Made by a program: the position numbers and the translations under genes
The notes under the pieces: generated by a model
Told to the model about the DNA's origin: nothing
Database searches by the model: none
What the model saw: only the letters and a program-made list of their open reading frames with translations
Shown: positions 46,435 to 57,800 of the stretch, in pieces
Layout: every line of letters starts with the position of its first letter
How positions within the stretch are numbered: position 1 is the stretch's first letter
NCBI RefSeq assembly: GCF_963576615.1
Contig: NC_088711.1
Span: 33,964,121 to 34,028,120 of the forward strand
From: Watersipora subatra
Taxonomy: Eukaryota; Bryozoa; Gymnolaemata; Cheilostomatida; Watersiporidae
Length of the DNA stretch: 64,000 nucleotides
Direction of reading: 5' to 3'

Positions 46435-47325
46435 CTAGTTGTAATAGCCGGTGTTGCTCGGGTAATAAAAAAAGTCTTTACACAGAACATTTATTTTTAT
46501 TTAACATATAACAAAGTTTGCCATTCTAACTTTCAAACTACATATTATGAGAAAAATGTAGTTGTGTAAAAGTGTACTTGTATTTGTACCAACTACCTTT
46601 GTACAAATGCCAATTTTCGCATGCCAGTATTGCCATGTGAAATTATCGTAGGCTATAGACGAACATCGAGTAGTATGAAAACCCATAGTAATTATCTAAT
46701 GCAATCACCTCATGGTAAAAAGCATCATCATTGAAAATAGTAACAAAATGATATGTTAATATTATTATATTTATTAGGTAAATAAATTAAAAGAAAAAAT
46801 AAACCATGAGTATATAGATGCGTGTGTATAAAAAAGGTTACTGTTCCACCAGAACCTATCCATCAAAACTTTGAATATGACGAGACTGGTATCTCTGGAT
46901 ACTGGTACAATTGTAAAAATGATATATCGAACGGAGAGAGAATGTCGAGGCTCTTCTTACGGAGATACTACAATTGTTCGCATGAAAATAATTTTTCTTG
47001 ACAGCGGATATAGCATTGAACCTTATGAAAAGCTGAAAATTAAAGTTCAAAAAAGCACGAGAAACCCTTGTGTTTCATAGAGTTAATAGAATTCAAAGAC
47101 TTACCAATAATACGTCAATTACCATGTGCATACGCTATACGGTATATGATAAAGTTTTTGATCGATACGCCTAGATAGAGCGCGTGGATTGAAAAACTGC
47201 GGTTTAAATTTCCGTGGGTTCAAATCAATCTGAATGCGGAGTTTTAATTCCAATATTATAATAGCTATAGCTGGACATACTGAAGGACAGACTACAAACT
47301 TTGAAAAATATATATAGACCTATGG
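46435..47325 (+). mobile_element. tRNA-containing interspersed repeat, copy 5
   Basis: Head CTAGTTGTAATAGCCGGTGT, then GCTCGGGTAATAAAAAAAG and TTTGCCATTCTAACTTTC; tRNA-like core with GTGGGTTCAAATCAATC near 47215; tail TAGCTATAGCTGGACATACT to GAAAAATATATATAGACC. Directly abuts copy 4. Confidence 0.6.
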
Positions 47326-47795
47326 CCCCCTATAGGTTAAGACTCGTGATGCCGACGACCATTATTAATACCGTAGTTAAAAATACCTAGACCTACTGAA
47401 AGAAAAATTACACAAATGAAATTAAAAATACAAAAACAGTTTTTAAAGTTAACAGAAACTAAATTAATTTTTTTTTGTAAATAATTTTGTTAATATTTTT
47501 ACGGCTTTAGTATTGACAGCTTTCAAAAGGCAAAGTTCTAATACTAGGAATGCGTTACTGGAGCTTCGATTGGTAGGTCCCAACTAGCTACACGTGTTAT
47601 TGTTAGCTAGCGAGAATAGATCACATTCCTCATAATCATAAGGCGTGCTGAATTTAGAATGCACTAGTGCTGCACGATATCTTTGCATGTACATTCGATC
47701 ATTTGGTCTCAAAATATATCGAATATCGAAAAATATTGAACATTGGAGTTGTCTTCTTTCGATATATAGTGTTAGGCTTTAACATGAACGATATG

Positions 47796-48028
47796 TGTTG
47801 TATTATGGGATTGCTAGGCTCGGGCTATATTGGTGTCTGAGCTCAAGGTAGTACAGGTGGTCTTGGTAATTACGGTGAGTGGATAAAGCTGAACAAAGCT
47901 TGGGTAAAGCTAGTAGATTAGGTAGTATAAGGCAGTATGGGGAGGATATAAGGAAGTGTAATGAAAGACGGACGTTCCTCTTGGTCTTCTTCGCTTCAAT
48001 CTCATGTAAGTGTTATATTTATACAACA
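47796..48028 (+). repeat. 5' LTR
   Basis: 233 bp, TGTTGTATTATGGGATTGCT at the start and TATTTATACAACA at the end. It matches 51087-51322 along its length. Confidence 0.85.
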
Positions 48029-48316
48029 TGGCGCAGTTGACGAAACTTTAAATTTTTCTTTTCTGTGTGTTATCGCTAGCGATAGTTTTCTGGTTACGGT
48101 GTAAGTCTAACGTTTGATTAGATCCTTTCACGGGCGTGCAGGTGGGGTGACGTGAGGTAGGGTGGTGTTGTGAGGCTGTGAGGTGTTGTAGCGGTGAAGC
48201 ACCGGTGTTGGAGAGGTGTAGATATTTATTAAGTGTTTGGAGGTGAGAATTACATTAAATTTATACGAGTGGGGTAGAGTGAATTTGTGGCGAGAAATAT
48301 ATTGTGTTGTGTCGGG

Positions 48317-49850
48317 ATGGAGATCGGTTATCCGAAGCTGGTGTTTAGTGAGCGCGGTGATGGTTCATGGGAGAGATTTATATAAGAAATGAATTTATGT
48401 ATTGAGAGTGCAGTTGAGAGAAGAGGTTACGAAAGTGAAGGGGGCAATAGACGCCTTATTATGAGAGGTAGAGCTAAGTTGAGGCCATTACTGAGAGCTA
48501 TTGGGCACAGGGGTAGAAAAGTATTAAAAGGTGCAGGGTTTGATGTAGATGGTGCAAATTCAACTTATGAAGAGGCAGTGGGTATTTTGCAGGATTATTA
48601 TGATAGACAGGAGAGCATGTTTGTGAAAGGTCATAAATTTTTGACGGCTAGACAGGCACTTGGTGAAAGTGATAGAGATTTCTTGGTACGAGTTTAGAGT
48701 TTAAGCAGATATGCTGAGGTAGCGAACAATGCTGATAGAGTAAGGTTTGCTCCTATAGTAGCAGTAAACGGGTTGAGATATAGAGAAGTAAGTAGAGACT
48801 TGATGAAGAATGCCAATTTGACCTGGGTGATGTTGAATGAGGCATTGAGGGCTCGTGAGATGGCGAATCATTCAGACAGGTTCTTGGGAGCAGATAGTAG
48901 AGGAAGCGATTTAAAAAGTGAAATTAAAAAAGAGGTAGCAAGGGTATCAGAGTGCGAGAGTCATGCGCAGTACCGGAGTGGTGGTAGAGATAGAAGCTAC
49001 GATTCAGCAGGGAGATCTTCCCCTAGAAGTAGCCCTAGGAGTAGTAGAAAGTATTATGGTAATAGTAGTGAGGAGCGTGATACTAGTAGGTATTGGACAC
49101 AAGGTCGGAAGTGTGACAAGGACAGTGGCAGTAGAAAGTATAGAGATAATAGCAAAGAAAGGTATGTCTCTAGATATAGAGAAAACAGTAGAGAGAGTAG
49201 AGATAAAGTTTGCTACAATTGCAGAGGTAGTGGCCATGAGATGCGGAGTTGTCCCTTCATTTAATGTTTTCTTGTGGACGGCGAGGACATGTATCCCGTT
49301 ATTGTAGGGATAAGGGAGGAGATGTATGTTATGACAGACGAAGTAGCAGCAGGTGGTCAGGAGGTAGCCGTGATAATAGCTATGAGCGATATGGTAGCCA
49401 CGATAGTAGTAGGGAGAGGTACAGGGGCCGAGAAAGCCCCCGCGAGACGAGAGACAAGTTGAGTACATACAGGGACAATAGTATGGATAGGCTTGAGGGG
49501 GTATAAGGAGAGGCGCGAGACGAGTCGGTATGATGAAAGGTACCGGGATAATAGTAAGGGTAGAAGTGTTAGATTCTCTGGTTCTAGGGATAAATATGAT
49601 GATGACAATTGACTAGGACGGAGAATTGTGCAAGTTTTAAAAGTCAATGGGGAGAATGTGGAGTTTACGTTTGATACTGGGGCCGATGTGTCAATAGCAA
49701 CCGAAGCAACAGCCAATAAGTTGAACCTACGGTTAAAGAAACCGTCGACAGTTTTAGAAACTGCTGATGGTAGTGACAAACAAGTTGGTTGTCACTACCA
49801 TCAACGAGTTAAAAGTGGTTGGAAGTGTAATAGTTCATTTGGAAAGTAAA
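48317..49850 (+). pseudogene. gag and aspartic protease of the LTR element, disrupted
   Basis: An ATG at 48317 opens a frame that meets a TAA at 48383 and a TAG at 48695, each with clear continuation in the same frame. The capsid-like part (RGYESEGG...LRPLLRAIG...ARQALGESDRDFLVRV) is followed by a basic Arg/Ser-rich region and a zinc knuckle CYNCRGSGHEMRSC (CX2CX4HX4C). After a stop and frame change a second knuckle, CFSCGRRGHVSRYC, appears, then another Arg/Ser-rich stretch. The protease has FTFDTGADVSIATEATANKL, with the catalytic DTG. At about 49790 the frame shifts again, and a retropepsin-like C-terminal part (VVQGLRTNFLDITKLKQLKL) is read from 49767 in another frame. Stops and shifts mean no intact polyprotein here. 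Confidence 0.75.
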
Positions 49851-50221
49851 CACAGGCATATGGATGCTGAAGTTCATGTGGTGCAAGGATTGAGAACAAA
49901 CTTTTTGGACATAACTAAGTTGAAGCAGCTAAAATTATTTGCTGTTGTAAACGCGTTATGCGAAAGTAAGTTTGAGCCTGTTAAGGAGTGTAGAAGTATT
50001 AAGCCAGTTAAGCCGTTTTTGTCGAGAACCACTATTGCTGGGTCAAGTTATGTTTCAGATGATGTCAAGTTGCAAAACCTGACAAATAAGTCTGACAGAG
50101 AGTATGATGTTAAGAAAGGCCACACAGGTCAAGATTGGTGGACTTGTGAAACCAAGGGAGTAAAGAGTAGCGGATACGTAGAAATTGGTAGTCAAGGGGG
50201 ACAGTCCAAAGCACCAGAGAG

Positions 50222-50911
50222 GTGCAAGTGTCTATGGGGTATGATAGAGAACACAGTCATGATGAGGTAAGTGGAGGTGCTAAAAAAGTAGCTGAACCAG
50301 TATCTGTAATGGAGAAAGTTTGCTCTTTTTTAGCTGAGGTGTCCAGCAATGGAATGTTAGACAGAAATGGTCATGAGAGAAAGGTAGCAGAGATAGAGAA
50401 GGAAGAGAAAGAGGTACAGAGGAAGTCAAAGAAGAAAATGGCTAGGCTAAAAGCGAAGCGTAAGGCAGCAGTTGTGGAGTTGGAAAATGTCAAGGCATTC
50501 AGGGTAGTGGTGCAGGAGTTGGCCGAGGTTCAGAAGAGAATTGCTGGTAGCAGACCTGCACTGGTTGCAGGTGAGGTCGAGCTAGATAGGTCTGGGCCTA
50601 TGTCAACTCCCAGCTCTGTGGCGCCATTCCCTGTGCAGCCGATTGTGGCCCAGGTGGAGACCTCCTACAGGATGCCTGTTGAGCCCGCCTCTTATTGGGG
50701 AGAGCAAGGTGAAAACAGAAGAGACGGAGATGAGGTTGAGGAGTCATTACTGACCCAACCAAAAAACTCCGGGCTAGTCAGCGTTGGTGGAAATAGGGTT
50801 GGAGATGTTGGTGGAAGTAGTGTTGGTTGTGACAGTGGTCATGGTGAAAGTATTGGTAGCGACGAAAATCAGGGTGATGGAAAAGCCAGTGCATACTGGC
50901 AATGGAGCTGA
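50222..50911 (+). CDS. 229-aa lysine/glutamate-rich open frame in the pol position
   Basis: An intact frame inside the LTR element, between the protease remnant and the 3' LTR. Residues about 55-115 are highly charged and heptad-like (VAEIEKEEKEVQRKSKKKMA, RLKAKRKAAVVELENV), a likely coiled coil; the rest is Pro/Gly/Ser-rich with VGGNRVGDVGGSSVG. No RT, RNase H or integrase motif is seen. Possible origins: a captured host fragment, an accessory gene or the leftover of a deleted pol. It stays open although gag is broken. Confidence 0.45.
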   Translation: MQVSMGYDREHSHDEVSGGAKKVAEPVSVMEKVCSFLAEVSSNGMLDRNGHERKVAEIEKEEKEVQRKSKKKMARLKAKRKAAVVELENVKAFRVVVQELAEVQKRIAGSRPALVAGEVELDRSGPMSTPSSVAPFPVQPIVAQVETSYRMPVEPASYWGEQGENRRDGDEVEESLLTQPKNSGLVSVGGNRVGDVGGSSVGCDSGHGESIGSDENQGDGKASAYWQWS

Positions 50912-51086
50912 GAGTAACGAGAAGAGTATTTTAGACGGTGGCACAGGGTCAGACAAGCCAGAGGCATAGCCTATGGAGACTGCCCTAACAGAGTAAGGTA
51001 TGAGCAACACAAGTAAGGTAAGCTACTATGTCTGCTTGTTGGTAGTGATGAGGTGGCCTCAAAAAAAAGAAAAAAAAAGAAGGGCA

Positions 51087-51322
51087 TGTTGCATTATGGG
51101 ATTTGTTAGGCTTAGGCTATATTGGTGTCTGAGCTCAAGGCAGTATAGGTGGTCTTGGTAATTACGGTGAGTGGGCAAAGCTGAATAAAGCTAGTGGGTA
51201 AAGCTAGTAGATTAGGTAGTATAAGGCAGTATGGAGAAGATATAAGGAAGTGTAATGAAAGACGGACGTTCTTCTTGGTCTTCTTCGCTTCAATCTCATG
51301 TAAGTGTTATATTTATACAACA
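51087..51322 (+). repeat. 3' LTR
   Basis: 236 bp, starts TGTTGCATTATGGGATTTGT and ends TATTTATACAACA. It is preceded by an A/G purine tract and followed by the target duplication ATATG. Confidence 0.85.
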
Positions 51323-51859
51323 ATATGACAGGATATTGGTTAATATTGGTTAAAACAGGAGTTGTCCTCTCGTTACAATAAAGAGAATAGACAACTCCAT
51401 TTTTGCAAAATAAAATCAGCCGATATTTCGATAAAATATCGGCTTCGGCATTCATATCGACTTGAAAACTGACCAAATATAAAATCATCCACTGAAATAT
51501 ATCGTCATATCAAATTATATCGTGTTATCGTGCAGCACTAGAATGCACGGCTCCATCATTACCTGCTGCCATTATTCCATCGGTGAATAGTTACCTGATG
51601 CTGCAACTAAATAATGCTCACAGACAGGTCTTGTTATTCAATTTTCTAATGACCGCTGCTGTGCAGTGCTGTATTCAAATTCCATTGTACATAACTTCAT
51701 TATGTTCCTTAGGTTTAATTGATAAACAAATTTGTAACAACTAAATCACAATCAAGTAGAGTTTTGTTTGTGTCTGGTTTATCGCTTAGAAAGTAATGAA
51801 GTACAGAAAGTGAAAGAGGTTGTAGCACTACTGAAAACAGCTTGTCAAGGGAGTACTTC

Positions 51860-54800
51860 CTAAGGAAAGTTCATCCATAACATAGTCAAAGCTATCAGAG
51901 AAAGACATGCTCCAGCTGAAATCTTTTCTCCATGGTTTCCTCCATGTTCACTGTCTTTGTTTCCTCCATGTTCAGTCTCATTGTAGTCAAATGCACCATC
52001 TAAAACACGGCAAGACATGAAAATTACTGCTCTATTACAGAAAATAAATACACATAATCATTTAATAGAGAATACCTGTTATTCCAGAATGCATGGCCAG
52101 TTAGACAGCATTTTACAAAGCGTCATTAGGCTGCCCCAGCTAGCAAACCCCAGTGAGCCATTAATTAAAAGAATCTTACTGGTTTTTCCATGGTTTCCTC
52201 CATGTTCTTTGTCTTTGTTTCCTCCATGTTCTTTGCCTTTGTTTCCTCCATGTTCTTTGTCTTTGTTTCCTCCATGTTCTTTGTCTTTGTTTCCTCCATG
52301 TTCTTCGTCTTTGTTTCCTCCATGTTCAGTCTCATTGTAATCAAATGCACCATCTAAAACACAGCAAGACATGAAAATTACTGCTCTATTACAGAAAAGA
52401 AATACTTACACATAAGGGGCAGAATTATTGCATATTTATAGTATTTTTCAAAGCCAATATAACTTATTAAAAAGTGAGTTGGTGTCAAAACTATTATTGC
52501 TTCAACAACAGACATACCAGATAATCGTAGAGACACAGGCTACAGTAGGTAAGCATAGAGACACAGGCTACAGCAGGTAAGCGTAGATACAAAGGCTACA
52601 AGGGGTAAGCATTGAAACACACGCTACAGCAGGTAAGCATTGAAAAACAGGCTACAGCAGGTAAGCATTGAAACACAGGCTACAGCAGGTAAGTGTAAAG
52701 GCACAGGCTACAGCAGGTAAGTGTAGAGGCACAGGCTACAGCAGGTAAGCGTAGAGACACAGGCTACTGCAGATAAGCGTAGAGACACAGGCTACAGCAG
52801 GTAAGCGTAGAGGCACAGGCTACAGCAGGTAAGTGTAGAGGCACAGGCTACAGCAGGGGTTGAACCATTGAACTTAAAAGTTAAAACCCCTGGAATGGCA
52901 ATCGCGTGACTTTTACATTGATAGCGATACATAATGCATGCGCCATATTGGGTGGCTAATCGTATGCTAGTTCCGTTTGTAAACAAACAGTGAAAAATGA
53001 CAGAAATGCACATGTTGAATAGTCATTTTCCAGCTGGGTGTTAATAAAAACTCCTCCTACACAACGTTTAGAGTGCCATGATAGAAGAAAACCTATTTAT
53101 AACATATGGAGTGGATATAATAAATGATAAGTAGATGTTAAATAGATTTTTTTGGACCATATTATTCATACAAACTGTTGTATTACAGATGCATAAACCT
53201 AGCAAATGATATATTCAGGCAAATAACAACCATTCCATTATATTAAAAATTATATTACATATACATAAACCATAATGGAGAAACTTAGCAAATGAAGTAT
53301 TTAGATAAAAACAACACACATGCTGCCAAAACAAAAACCGTTTCAAGATTTGAGTGATAATAGCTTATGAATGTATGATATGTATAATACAGTATCTGTA
53401 AAAGATGGAATGAACTACTGCAACAACTAAACGGAAATTAGAAACAGTTGTAATAAAGGATAATCAAAATAATGCAAACAAGGAAATGCCGGAAGTAGTG
53501 TAATCAGTTGATTAGACCTATACATACACATTACAGAAACTGTGTAAAAGGAGATTTGTATACCACTGAATATTGAGCCAAGGTGCATCAGAGTTTCTTA
53601 GAACTAAATCAGATTAGGAATAGCAGCACAACAACAGCTACAGATGAATATTACAGTTCAATATTATCCTTTATTACAGTGATTATATTGTTACTGGCCT
53701 TTAAAAAGTACTGATTTAGTATTTTATGCCACAAAGATGCACCTTGCAGTTTGAATGTACGATTTTAGCATAATGATGCTGTCCGAGATCATAAAACGAC
53801 TGAATAAGGTTTTTCATCAATGAAGCAGTGGTTGGATATGCCATCTGCTGTGTCCGTAAGGTGTTTCCCAAGGCATAGGACATTACTAGATCCTACACTA
53901 CTGATAACATTCACCACACAATGGAGTGAACCTGGCTTTGCATTAATACGAAAGTATTGATCTGCAACTAGCAGGATCCTGATGACACCGTCTGATGGAC
54001 GCACCAATCTTCCATTGTTTTGTAGCTCGAGTAGAGTATAGAGATGTCGGTACTGGATACTTGACTTAGTGGTAACCAGCAACTGACGGCCAATGTGACA
54101 GCACTTTATTTAGCTTTTGCACAATGTAGCCAGCTATACAGACTATACTGTTACCTATAACAGAAATCTTACATCTGAAATCATTGTACTGTATTGAAAA
54201 CTGATCAACTTCTGGAGTAGCCTGTATGATGAGAATCTCGTTTTGAGCAGTAACATTACCTGTCTCACCAACATCTGATTCTGCACCACATTTGCTGATA
54301 AGTTTGCGAAAGGTAGCCTTAAACTGAGTAACAGTAGGATTATTATTCCAACCCCCTAAACAAAAGCATCAATTATAACAATTACATGTACATAAAATCA
54401 ACAAAAATGAATGTCTTATTCACATAAACATAGTACCCTTAATACACAACAATACAGCTAATTAAATAAGTGAAAATAAAATAGCTCAAAATGCTACCAT
54501 ATTGCTATGTAAAATGAAAATGTGGCAATTTTCACTGAAAGTCCTTCACGCACATCTTAGGCATAAAGCTTAATGGAAATTTCTTAATCAAGCATGGATC
54601 AAAAATAGAATGCATCCATGAGATTATTTCAATAGAAATGACCACAAACAAATTACAGAAATACTGCAAAGGTGTACTAACCATTGCCACAAATGCATTA
54701 CTAGAGAAATTTACATCAACATCTTCTGCTAAGCTGCAGACATATTCATAAGCACTTGCTGTGGCAGCTGTCACTGTTTTGCATGCTGTTTGAGGTTTCT

Positions 54801-57800
54801 GAATTTTTTAGATATATCTACTTTAAGTTGAACAACCTTGCAGCACTGTGCTTGACAATATGGTTTGGAATTCAATCATTGAAAAGCACCATTCAACATT
54901 GAAAAAATAAACCTTTAAATGACTGGGCAGTGTAAACAGTGTGGGCACAGCATCTGGTTTCAGTCGAACATTTTAACCTGTTCTGTCAAAACATAGATAA
55001 TTGAAATGTTCGTTGCAGATAAGTGCCCGAGGACCAGGCTTATTCACTCTTCTGCAGTTACAATGCCATTGTAAATAACAAGAGTTTTCAGTTACTTTGT
55101 TTATAAATCTAAAAATTAAAATGAAACTGTAATAGTTAGTTGGCAACAGTAGTAATAACAATAGTATTGTTACTCTTACCTCCTTACTGCTAGCTATATC
55201 TAGGTACAACAATAAACAATATAGGCACTACAAACATTTTTTTCAAATATTTATTTAGAAATAATGCGATGGTTCGTAGTTCCTAAATCTTAATATAATA
55301 AAAATTTCAAATTTAAATAATAAGAAACTTTTGTTATGAAAAGAGAAAAAGTTCACTCACTAGCTTATAAATTTATCTAATCACCGACAACATACAGTCA
55401 AACTCGTACACTCAGTAGTGACACTGATCGACTCTCACTCACTTAGTGTCTAGTGTAGTAGAACTAACTAGAAGCAGTACTAACATAGTAGTAGCACAAC
55501 TAGTAGTAGTCGTAAACTTTAGAAATAGTAGTAGAACTAGTAGTAGAAGTGACTCACTTGTGAAATGTCATGCCCTTTCCTTCAAAAGTCCATTCGTGTG
55601 GTTTTTGCAGTTCATGGAATAGCAGTATAGCACTGTGCACCTACAGGCCTGCCAACTCTCACGCATTGGACGTGAGACTCACACAATCACACCAAAGAAA
55701 AAATGAAAATGCGTGAGAAGTGTGTGAGACTTTTTCCCCAATTTCCACAATTTTGTATATACTATCATTGATACATCAATTGCCCCAAAACCAAATCTCA
55801 AGCATTGCTCCACTCTTGGGTTGGCAGACCTGTGCACCTACACCCTTCTGCCTCTTACATAAGTTATTAGTAGTAATCTCAGTAATCTGTTCCCTTGATT
55901 TAGCGGTGTATCGGTGTATCCGTAATCTTCCATAGCTGTTAAATCTGAAATTACATTTCTTTCTCACATTGAACACAATGAAATTTACTCAAACGCTAAC
56001 TCAACATGGCGTCGGCCGGATTTCCGTAGTTGCGAATGACCTTTTCCATTTCAGGGGTTTTGAGTTCAATGGGTTAAACACCTGAGTGATAGTTGTTATG
56101 GCACTCTATGGTGATAGTTAAAATATTTTAGGTAACTTAATTGTGCTTGCATAGAACTGCGTCCATCTTATTTTTATGTAAACAAAAAATCATGAAAAAG
56201 TTTTAATTCATAGCCTACCTCATCCAGTTGATGGCCATTGTTTATGTTGATCTATACCAAAGTCAGCAGTCTATTAGTCATCTATTATCTACTTATAATA
56301 ACCAAATTAGAAAAAAATCTTCAACTTAGAATGATAAATATAGAAAGAACTTCAATGCATAAAAAATAGTAACAAAAGAAATATTAATTCCTTAGTGTTA
56401 CAGTAAATCTTTGCTTGTTATGATTCACTGATAGTCAGTGTTGTCTATCATCATACATAGCTTGTTGCCCAGCTAGATGATTTACTGGTAGTCAGTATGG
56501 TCTATCATCATACATAACTTGTTGCACAGCTAGATGATTTACTGGTAGTCAGTATGGTCTATCATCATACATAGCTTGTTGCCCAGCTAGATGATTTACT
56601 GGTAGTCAGTGTTGTCTATCATCATACATAGCTTGTTGCCCAGCTAGATGTTCGGGGTTTTAACTTTTTTATTTCTATAAAAAATTCAGAGAAGACGTTG
56701 TTTGCCCAGTTCAATGAGTAATTATGAATGATATGAATATGATTATGAATATACAGATGAACATAATCTTATCTATATAAATATAATAGATGGCAGTGTT
56801 TATCAGTTGGTTGTTGTACTATTGGTCGTTTGTCCTACGCCTGTCAAGTTATAGGAATAAAGTTTTAGTCACAAAAATGCACTTTGGGTGGGGCTTGAAT
56901 TGAGAACCTACAGCTCTGCAGACAGGTGTGCTAAACCACCAGGCCATCCGGCTACATGGCTATACTATAGATTAATTGTGCAGACCATACTTATTACACT
57001 TGCTGATCTTTATTTATTATTACTTATTACCCTTGCAATACCCGGCATTCACTGAGTAATATATATTATTGGGATTGTTACGTTTGGAGCAGCGCAAGCA
57101 TATTATTGTTTTATTTAAACTGCGCTATATAGTCTAGCATTGGCTCCTAGACTTGCTGTCTGAAGGTCTTGTATATATGATAGCATCTGTAGAGAAAGAG
57201 TGATAAGACACGCTATACTTACAGGGACAATAGTCGCAAGTGTATGGACAATAGGCCTCCCAACTTGCTGGACATTTTCCATTGCATGCGTATGGTACAT
57301 CCTCAGTGTTGGTGCAATTTACTGTAATCACAACCAACTAGTTTGCATATAGCTAACATGAGGGAACTGAGAGAAGAAAATGCATATTAGCTTCTTTTTT
57401 ATCATTTTCTTGTTTTACTTTGGAACAAAATGAAAAGCACTTTTGTTCACAATAACTAGATAATGTGCAGAATAATATTATATAAAGTGGAATAAATAAT
57501 AATACAATAACGTATAAAGTAATATGTATAATACTATTATATAAAGTAATATGCATAACAGTCTAATAATATATAAAGTGATGTGTATAGCAACATAGTT
57601 TTATATGACATGATATGGGAAGCTTGCTGTACTTGATTTCTCAACTAAGTTCAGCTATTGGTTTTGGAGCATGTGTTAGACTTGCCCCTCATGACCAAAA
57701 CTAATATGGTTTTGGAGCATGTGTTAGACTTGCCCCTCATGACCAAAACTAATACCGCAAAAAATAAACTATTCGAATTTACATTTAAGTTTATATCCTC

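Larger units (their letters stand above)
47796..51322 (+). mobile_element. non-autonomous LTR retrotransposon (gag-protease, no pol)
   Basis: LTRs at 47796-48028 and 51087-51322 begin TGTTG and end ACAACA (TG..CA). A 5-base duplication ATATG flanks the element (47791-47795, 51323-51327). A possible primer-binding site, TGGCGCAGTTGACGAAAC, follows the 5' LTR directly, and a purine tract (51060-51085, A-rich with G) precedes the 3' LTR. The internal region has gag-like and retropepsin sequence, then an unrelated open frame; roughly 1.1 kb between protease and 3' LTR cannot hold RT, RNase H and integrase. The two LTRs differ at about a dozen positions plus small indels, so the insertion is not recent. 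Confidence 0.85.
47665..51540. mobile_element. hAT-like MITE, second copy, split by an LTR retrotransposon
   Basis: Terminal repeats TAGTGCTGCACGATATC at 47665 and TATCGTGCAGCACTA at 51540; exact 8-base duplication GAATGCAC at 47657-47664 and 51541-51548. The two halves (47665-47795 and 51323-51540) rejoin to match the 317-bp MITE at 33927-34243. The empty site is 31212-31219. Confidence 0.9.
52866..56071 (-). mobile_element. P-element-like transposon with THAP-type coding remnants, 3.2 kb
   Basis: The ends are CATTGAACTTAAAAGTTAAA (52866) and, on the reverse strand, CATTGAACTCAAAACCCCTG (56071), imperfect inverted repeats of about 30 bases sharing AAAACCCCTG.AATGG. An 8-base duplication GGTTGAAC / GGTTAAAC (one mismatch) flanks it. 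Eight-base duplications and CA-starting termini fit the P superfamily. Copy A has the uninterrupted site at 33683-33690. Transposase remnants lie on the minus strand inside, and a 189-bp MITE is nested at 55644-55832. It sits in an intron of gene B, in the same orientation as the gene. Confidence 0.75.

Noticed and set aside
49004-49779. Minus-strand frames of 154 and 140 aa
   Set aside because: Antisense shadows of the gag/protease region of the LTR element.
51061-51086. A-rich run as a poly(A) tail of a processed gene copy
   Set aside because: It sits directly before the 3' LTR, contains interspersed G and is better explained as the polypurine tract.
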